Positions 5,586 to 9,411 of a DNA stretch of 9,411 bases are shown here, piece after piece. How positions within the stretch are numbered: the stretch's first letter is position 1; every line of letters begins with the position of its first letter. The translations under genes were made by a program, and so were the position numbers. This DNA comes from JASLCR01 sp036405515 (lineage in GTDB: Bacteria; Patescibacteriota; Saccharimonadia; Saccharimonadales; Saccharimonadaceae). The notes under the pieces were generated by a model. The model was not told the DNA's origin. It worked only from the letters and a program-made list of their open reading frames with translations, and did no database searches. The stretch lies in NCBI GenBank assembly GCA_036405515.1, contig DASWXM010000030.1, positions 1-9,411 of the forward strand. Direction: 5' to 3'.

Positions 5586-7217
5586 ATGATGGAAACTACA
5601 ATTAGTACTATTATTTCCCGTCTTTTCAATCTTGATGTTGACGTGGTTTTGACGCGCCCCGACCCACAGTTTGGTGACTACGCGACGAACGTCGCATTGC
5701 AACTTGCCAAACCGCTTGGTAAGAGCCCTCGAGAAATCGCCGAGACAATTGCGAATGAACTTCGCAGTAATGAAGATTTTAGTGAGGTGACCGTTGCCGG
5801 GCCGGGCTTTATCAATATCAGACTGGCAGATAGTGCGCTGCTGGCGCTCACGAAGAAGGAGCCGCAGCCGTCACGTGCAGGGCAGACGGTAGCGATTGAG
5901 ACGAACAACCCAAACCCATTTAAGGCGATGCATATTGGCCATGCGTTCAATGCAGTGCTGGGTGACACGATTGCGAACCTGCTGGTGGTAAGTGGCGCCA
6001 AGGTGTATCGGGTGAGCTACCACGGAGATGTGGGACTCCATGTTGGTAAAAGTATGTATAGCCTACTTCGCTATGCGGACGGCGATTTTTCCAAGATCGA
6101 ATCAATTCCGGAAAATGAGCGCAATAGTTTCATGAGTAAAATGTATGCCGAGGGCAGCAAGGCATATAAGGAAGACGAAGCGGCGAAGCAAGAAATTAAT
6201 GACTTAGCCGAGCAATCGTTTGAACCAAAGAGTGCGCTTTATATTCAAATCTACGATCTTTGTAAGAAATGGAGCTTTGAACAGATCGATGCAATCGTAG
6301 CACGGCTCGGTAATCAGCCGACTGTCTATCGTTTTCTTGAAAGTGACGCTGACCATCGTGGTGTCGAGGTAGTGAAACAGAATGTGCCGAAGGTATTTCA
6401 CGAGTCTGACGGCGCGCTGATTTTTAAAGGTAGCGAACACGGAGCATTCGACAATGCATTTGTGGCATCAAGTGGCCGTGGGCTGTATGCAGCACGTGAT
6501 TTGGGGCTAATGCTGCTTAAGAACGAGCAGTTTCATCCGGATTTTAGCTACATCGTGACTGCGGAGGAGCAGCGCGACTATTTCAAAGGTGTCATTGCTG
6601 CGGCAGGGCTGGTGTGGCCGGACCAAAAAGATAAAACGGTCAATATTTCTACCGGAACGGTCAAGTTGTCGACAGGCAAGATGAGTAGCCGAGACGGCGA
6701 TGTCGTAGAAATTGCATGGCTCTTTGATGAATTCAAAAAGGCAATTGAATCCAGGGGTGGAGAGGCCGACGATGAAATCATCGCTGGTGCACTTCGTTAT
6801 CAATTCCTGAAAGTTAAGATTGGCAGCGATGTCATCTTTGATATAAATGAAGCAGTTAGTCTGACGGGTAATACCGGAAGTTATTTACAGTACGCGCATG
6901 CACGCGCAAGGCGTATTCTTGAAAAAGCAACAACTGATTTTACAATGCCGTCGACCATTTACAAAGAAGATTATGCGCTTGTGCGAAAGCTTGGAGAATA
7001 TTACGAGATGGTACATGTAGCGACACGCAGCCTAGAGCCGCATCATATTTGTAACTATCTTTTCGAGCTAGCTCAGGAGTTCAATCGTTACTATGAGAAA
7101 AATCAGGTAGTTGGTGACGAGAAAGAAGCTCACCGTGTCGGTTTGGTGTCGCTCTATGCCGATACATTAAGGGCTGGTCTAGCCATTCTCGGCATCCACG
7201 CACCGGAGAAAATGTAG
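5586..7217 (+). CDS. argS: Arginyl-tRNA synthetase (class I)
   Basis: Charges tRNA-Arg with arginine using ATP in the cytoplasm. At 543 aa it is at the compact end of the family. The N-terminal Add1 domain is shown by DPQFGDYATNVALQLAK (26-42) and GPGFINIRL (72-80). The class I catalytic core has the HIGH signature (116-119) within NPNPFKAMHIGHA. A KMSSRDG loop (365-371) is also present; many ArgS proteins lack a clean KMSK, so this is notable. The C-terminal helical anticodon-binding DALR domain includes GSYLQYAHARARRIL (431-445) and FNRYYEKNQVV (499-509). Two in-frame ATGs open the gene at 5586 and 5589. The promoter position favours the second, which would make the protein 542 aa. The downstream membrane-protein gene starts 2 nt after the stop. 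Confidence 0.98.
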   Translation: MMETTISTIISRLFNLDVDVVLTRPDPQFGDYATNVALQLAKPLGKSPREIAETIANELRSNEDFSEVTVAGPGFINIRLADSALLALTKKEPQPSRAGQTVAIETNNPNPFKAMHIGHAFNAVLGDTIANLLVVSGAKVYRVSYHGDVGLHVGKSMYSLLRYADGDFSKIESIPENERNSFMSKMYAEGSKAYKEDEAAKQEINDLAEQSFEPKSALYIQIYDLCKKWSFEQIDAIVARLGNQPTVYRFLESDADHRGVEVVKQNVPKVFHESDGALIFKGSEHGAFDNAFVASSGRGLYAARDLGLMLLKNEQFHPDFSYIVTAEEQRDYFKGVIAAAGLVWPDQKDKTVNISTGTVKLSTGKMSSRDGDVVEIAWLFDEFKKAIESRGGEADDEIIAGALRYQFLKVKIGSDVIFDINEAVSLTGNTGSYLQYAHARARRILEKATTDFTMPSTIYKEDYALVRKLGEYYEMVHVATRSLEPHHICNYLFELAQEFNRYYEKNQVVGDEKEAHRVGLVSLYADTLRAGLAILGIHAPEKM

Positions 7218-7219
7218 CG

Positions 7220-8278
7220 ATGATTTCGGGTGGTGGCGCGAAATCCAACCTCGTCGTGGCTGTTTTCTTTACGGTTGTTGCTGTAGCTATCATTGTCGGG
7301 CTCAGCCTTTCTCAGACAGAAGAAGGATTCATGATGCGAGCTATTCTTGCCAGTTTTGCTGGCGCTTCGATTTTGGTGGGAATCATCATATTTCTAGGAA
7401 AAGGAACAGGAAGGGGCTATACGTCAGTAAGCCTGACTCGGCTTAAAAGACAAGGTGTCGTACGACCCGAATACGAGAAGTTTGGAGACTGTACGCCGGC
7501 TGAGTTCGGCATGATTATCGATGGGCGGTGTGATCGTGATGAGATGATCGCGGAAATCATCCATCTCTACTTGAGAGGCTATATTATGCTTGAAAAAGAT
7601 CAGAACGGCAAAATTATTTCGAAAATGACACCAAACGTTAATCTTGAGACAACGAGTGATATCGACAAGCTGCTGCTGGGTGCTATTGCGAACAACAGAC
7701 TGCCTGATGTCTGGCGTTTTGAAGAAGTGGTTATGGATTCACTCCGTGCTAAAGAATGGGTGATTGAGCGGCAGAATGCAATGGGAATTATGAAAAGGCT
7801 AGGGAAGTGGCTTATAAGGCTCTCGGTGTTTACGAAAGTTTTCCTCACTATTTTTGGTGTCTTGTTTGTAGTGCCTGCACTTGGATTTATGATACTGGCG
7901 GTTACGGCAGGTGGTGAAGATTTATTCACGTATGCAGGAGCGGACAGCGCAGGCGCGATATATGCGATGTCAATGCTTATTGGCGTCATGGCTTCGTTAT
8001 TATTAATTACCCTTGGACTGCCAGTTGTGTTGGCGGTTGTTGCGGCGACATATACCTTTGTCGAAAGTTTCAGGGGTGTGACGATCATCGCACGTAACTA
8101 CTCACCGAAGTACGAGCAACATTACCGGGATGTAATCGGATTGCGCCAATACTTGGCGGTATCTGGTATGGATACGATGACGCCTGATTATGCGACGCTT
8201 GATTTCAAAGGCCTTGACCCGCTGTATCCCTATGCGATTGCGGCGGATTTGGACAAGACTATCACCCGAATGTTCTGA
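7220..8278 (+). CDS. DUF2207-like membrane protein lacking the usual extracellular domain
   Basis: A 352-aa membrane protein of unknown function. Predicted membrane segments are at about 10-30, 41-60, 204-230 and 247-281. Between the pairs lies a cytoplasmic-looking domain with CTPAEFGMIIDGRCDRDEMI (91-110) and HLYLRGYIMLEKD (115-127). This resembles the SPAEAGYLLDG...LAVRGYL...EE stretch of DUF2207 proteins. The end, LDPLYPYAIAADLDKTITRMF, resembles the DUF2207 ending (YLPYAIALGVEK-like). Typical members begin with a signal peptide and a beta-rich extracellular domain before the first membrane helix; here the protein starts almost directly at a membrane helix. The family match is from memory of motifs, so it is moderate. 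It lies 2 nt after argS in the same unit. GGAG (7205-7208) is 11 nt before the ATG. Confidence 0.75.
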   Translation: MISGGGAKSNLVVAVFFTVVAVAIIVGLSLSQTEEGFMMRAILASFAGASILVGIIIFLGKGTGRGYTSVSLTRLKRQGVVRPEYEKFGDCTPAEFGMIIDGRCDRDEMIAEIIHLYLRGYIMLEKDQNGKIISKMTPNVNLETTSDIDKLLLGAIANNRLPDVWRFEEVVMDSLRAKEWVIERQNAMGIMKRLGKWLIRLSVFTKVFLTIFGVLFVVPALGFMILAVTAGGEDLFTYAGADSAGAIYAMSMLIGVMASLLLITLGLPVVLAVVAATYTFVESFRGVTIIARNYSPKYEQHYRDVIGLRQYLAVSGMDTMTPDYATLDFKGLDPLYPYAIAADLDKTITRMF

Positions 8279-8280
8279 GC

Positions 8281-8309
8281 TTGACATCTCTTGATGGAAA
8301 GAGTAACAT
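8281..8309 (+). promoter_or_regulatory. Strong candidate promoter (TTGACA-N17-TAACAT)
   Basis: A consensus -35 TTGACA (8281-8286), exactly 17 nt and a 4/6 -10 TAACAT (8304-8309) begin 2 nt after the stop of the membrane-protein gene. The RNA would start near 8316 and end at the terminator 8422-8446, a unit of about 130 nt. Confidence 0.65.
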
Positions 8310-8327
8310 CCCTAGCAGGAACTAACT

Positions 8328-8399
8328 ATGTCGAAGTATCAAAGCACAATGTGTCACAAACTCATTCTCGTGCTCTTTGATGTGCCTTCGGCAGCGTAA
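8328..8399 (+). CDS. Possible 23-aa microprotein
   Basis: A short ORF, MSKYQSTMCHKLILVLFDVPSAA, opens with an ATG that has AGGA (8317-8320) 7 nt upstream and closes with TAA. It sits in a unit with its own promoter and terminator. The centre (KLILVLFDV) is hydrophobic. Twenty-three codons are too few to judge coding by composition; the unit may be a non-coding RNA instead. Confidence 0.3.
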   Translation: MSKYQSTMCHKLILVLFDVPSAA

Positions 8400-8421
8400 G
8401 TTTCATCGTTTTGATTCATCG

Positions 8422-8446
8422 CCGCCGAGGGAACTCGGCGGTTTTT
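8422..8446 (+). terminator. Intrinsic terminator, 8-bp GC stem with GGAA tetraloop and T5
   Basis: CCGCCGAG (8422-8429) and CTCGGCGG (8434-8441) pair perfectly around GGAA, a GNRA-type loop, and are followed directly by five T (8442-8446). It closes the 8316-8446 unit and can also end readthrough from argS and the membrane-protein gene. A 10-bp direct repeat, TTTTGATTCA, flanks it at 8409-8418 and 8443-8452. Confidence 0.93.
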
Positions 8447-8521
8447 GATTCAGAGCGAAGCAGGATGGAAGGCAGCAGCTTAGCACGTTTTCCAAGTACC
8501 TACTAGTGCAAGGAGACTCAA

Positions 8522-8803
8522 TTGAGTGAAAAGGATCTCGATGACTTCGTCCTTGGAGTCATCGAATCAGCGTCGGCTCAGGGAGAACCTCTTCAGTATG
8601 CGGTCGGCCCGATGGCTGACCGGCGTGTGAAGCGGATGTTCTACGTGCACAATCTGGTTGCACCGAAGGACAAGCTCTGCGGTAGCATCAACCGTCTCGT
8701 TGAGAGGGGCGCAATCCGCAAGGTGCCGACTGGCGACAGCATCTCCAGCATGGGGAGTAACTCGTCTACGTCGTATCCCGTCGTGGAGCTTCTGGCGATC
8801 TGA
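8522..8803 (+). CDS. Hypothetical 93-aa protein, TTG start, possible winged-helix fold
   Basis: Not recognised. The start is TTG at 8522, chosen because AAGGAG (8510-8515) lies 6 nt upstream, an excellent Shine-Dalgarno, and no nearby ATG fits. The protein is soluble. An N-terminal helix (LDDFVLGVIESAS, 6-18) is followed by a basic stretch (ADRRVKRMF, 32-40). Next is a helix-turn shape, KDKLCGSINRLVERGAIRKV (49-68), ending in a Gly/Ser-rich loop and a strand (YPVVELLAI). Recognition helix, then RGAI, then a beta wing is reminiscent of winged-helix DNA-binding proteins; this is inference. The gene is visibly richer in G and C, especially at third positions (CTC, GTC, ATC), than argS or mscL, hinting at a different origin or expression class. 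No clear promoter was found. Confidence 0.72.
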   Translation: MSEKDLDDFVLGVIESASAQGEPLQYAVGPMADRRVKRMFYVHNLVAPKDKLCGSINRLVERGAIRKVPTGDSISSMGSNSSTSYPVVELLAI

Positions 8804-8842
8804 GCCCTCCTTTGGTCTGTCTTACAAGATGGATCAACACCC

Positions 8843-8908
8843 CCGCGAGGGGCGACCAAGAAAGCGGAGATCCCGCCTACGGTCGCCTCTCGCGGCAACA
8901 CAATTTTT
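8843..8908 (+). terminator. Long GC-rich hairpin with T-tract, possible terminator of the 93-aa gene
   Basis: CCGCGAGGGGCGACC (8843-8857) pairs with GGTCGCCTCTCGCGG (8881-8895): 15 bp with one G-U pair. Inside the loop GCGG (8864-8867) pairs with CCGC (8873-8876). A T5 run (8904-8908) follows, but 8 nt after the stem, which is far for a standard intrinsic terminator. A competing short hairpin CCCC-GCGA-GGGG (8841-8852) uses the same 5' arm. The stem's 3' base is also the first base of the candidate mscL -35 box. Confidence 0.55.
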
Positions 8909-8925
8909 ATTGAATGGTATATAAT
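8895..8925 (+). promoter_or_regulatory. Promoter of mscL (GCAACA-N17-TATATA/TATAAT)
   Basis: TATATAAT (8918-8925) offers two overlapping -10 boxes. TGG immediately before TATATA gives an extended -10, and GCAACA (8895-8900) is a weak -35 at 17 nt. The RNA would start around 8930-8932, just upstream of the ribosome site AGGAG. Confidence 0.7.
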
Positions 8926-8949
8926 CAAAACTACAAAAGGAGTTTTGGT

Positions 8950-9372
8950 ATGGCAACAACAAAGAAAACGACAACAAAACGTGAAGCGGCTACGGCTCGC
9001 GCGAAAGCAGCAAGGGAACGAGCGGCAAAACTTGGCGGCGGTCATGCTAGCGGATTTATGACCTTTATCCGCGAACAAGGGGTAGTGGGACTTGCGGTCG
9101 GTCTGGCAATCGGTACTGCGGCCGGTGCGAGCGTGAAGGTGATCGTCGATAATCTTATATCACCACTGGTTGCGCTGATGACACGAGGTGTTGACCTCAA
9201 TAGTATGAAATGGGTTATTATCGCAGCTGACAAGGCTACAAAACAATCAGAAGTAGCGATTGGTTGGGGCGCGATCGTGAGCTCACTTATTACATTGCTG
9301 GCGACAGCTTTTGTCATTTACCTGGTGATTCATATAGCCAAGCTTGACCGTATGGATAAGAAGAAAAGTTAG
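8950..9372 (+). CDS. mscL: Large-conductance mechanosensitive channel MscL
   Basis: Forms a pentameric pore in the cell membrane that opens under tension and releases solutes on osmotic downshock. It is 140 aa from this ATG. The N-terminal 32 residues are Lys/Thr/Ala-rich and cytoplasmic. Then FMTFIREQGVVGLAVGLAIG (37-56) holds the S1 helix and the start of TM1, with the Gly/Ala pattern of the MscL pore. TM1 runs to about 77, a periplasmic loop to about 107, and TM2 (WGAIVSSLITLLATAFVIYL) to about 127, ending in a basic tail (KLDRMDKKKS). I chose ATG 8950, not the in-frame ATG at 8914. AGGAG (8938-8942) lies 7 nt before 8950, and the longer version would begin inside the promoter's -10 region. 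The N-terminal basic extension is longer than in E. coli MscL. Confidence 0.92.
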   Translation: MATTKKTTTKREAATARAKAARERAAKLGGGHASGFMTFIREQGVVGLAVGLAIGTAAGASVKVIVDNLISPLVALMTRGVDLNSMKWVIIAADKATKQSEVAIGWGAIVSSLITLLATAFVIYLVIHIAKLDRMDKKKS

Positions 9373-9389
9373 CCCTTTGTCTAGCAGAG

Positions 9390-9411
9390 AACGCTCCTAC
9401 TTGGGGCGTTT
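9390..9411 (+). terminator. Intrinsic terminator after mscL, cut by the window edge
   Basis: AACGCTCC (9390-9397) pairs with GGGGCGTT (9403-9410), one U-G pair included, around a 5-nt loop. The T run begins at 9409, and the window ends at 9411, so its length is unknown. It lies 18 nt after the mscL stop. Confidence 0.78.

Larger units (their letters stand above)
8316..8446 (+). ncRNA. Candidate small RNA (about 130 nt) with own promoter and terminator
   Basis: This stretch lies between a good promoter and a strong intrinsic terminator and holds no sizeable gene. It can fold: TCAAA (8339-8343) pairs with TTTGA (8376-8380). After a 2-nt bulge, GCAC (8344-8347) pairs with GTGC (8370-8373), giving 9 bp closing a 22-nt loop. 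TGCC/GGCA makes a small hairpin near 8382-8392, and the terminator stem follows. It does not match a known RNA class that I recognise. The same RNA contains a 23-codon ORF, so it may instead be a tiny mRNA. Confidence 0.45.

Noticed and set aside
8455..8485. GCAGGATGGAAGGCAGCAG resembles the SRP RNA domain IV core (AGG...GGAAGG..AGCAG).
   Set aside because: The tetraloop-closing pairs are wrong and the rest of the SRP RNA (the GUGCCGGGAU-type strand) is absent; a terminator also lies just upstream.
8926..8947. CAAAAC/GTTTTG inverted repeat around the mscL ribosome site, a possible RNA switch.
   Set aside because: The expected RNA start (8930-8932) removes most of the 5' arm, and the stem is only 6 bp and AT-rich.
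8914..8949. Longer mscL start at ATG 8914 adding 12 residues.
   Set aside because: It starts within the promoter region and covers the -10 box and the AGGAG site that serves ATG 8950; the added residues do not resemble MscL.

Overview
The window looks like a compact chromosome segment from a Patescibacteria (CPR) lineage, most likely Candidatus Saccharibacteria (TM7). This is inferred from small, tightly packed genes, a divergent CTP synthase, a short ArgS, small unrecognised proteins between housekeeping genes and a lone type IV pilin. TGA acts as an ordinary stop (for example at 8276-8278), which argues against the UGA=Gly lineages. The assignment is by gene content and sequence flavour, not by a marker tree.

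Layout, left to right. (1) 1-1693: three-gene Mn/Fe/Zn-type ABC importer (C-terminus of the binding protein, ATPase, membrane permease), tightly packed on the + strand. (2) 1796-2014: a 58-codon ORF with a strong Shine-Dalgarno, closed by a perfect 30-bp palindrome acting as terminator. (3) 2128-3093: RNase HI on the - strand, divergent from an unrecognised 156-aa protein with a papain-like Cys/His/Asp pattern. Their two -35 boxes abut inside one palindrome. (4) 3157-4749: pyrG, convergent with a type IV pilin gene (4757-5296, - strand), only 7 nt apart. (5) 5398-8278: a 47-aa ORF, then argS and a DUF2207-like membrane protein with 2 nt between them. (6) 8281-8446: a short promoter-to-terminator unit that could be a small RNA or a 23-aa peptide. 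(7) 8447-8900: a GC-richer patch with a TTG-started 93-aa protein and a long RNA hairpin. (8) 8950-9410: mscL and its terminator.

The main non-obvious signal is in the promoters. Five genes (RNase HI, the 156-aa protein, pyrG, the pilin and argS) have a near-consensus -10 box only 5-9 nt before the start codon and no room for a Shine-Dalgarno, so they should give leaderless or nearly leaderless mRNAs. Other genes (the 58-aa ORF, the 93-aa TTG-started gene, mscL) instead carry clear Shine-Dalgarno sequences. The window thus appears to use two initiation modes side by side.

Functionally the window mixes metal uptake, nucleotide supply (CTP), translation (Arg-tRNA), R-loop or primer removal, osmotic protection and pilus assembly. 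I see no mobile element, CRISPR array, tRNA or rRNA.
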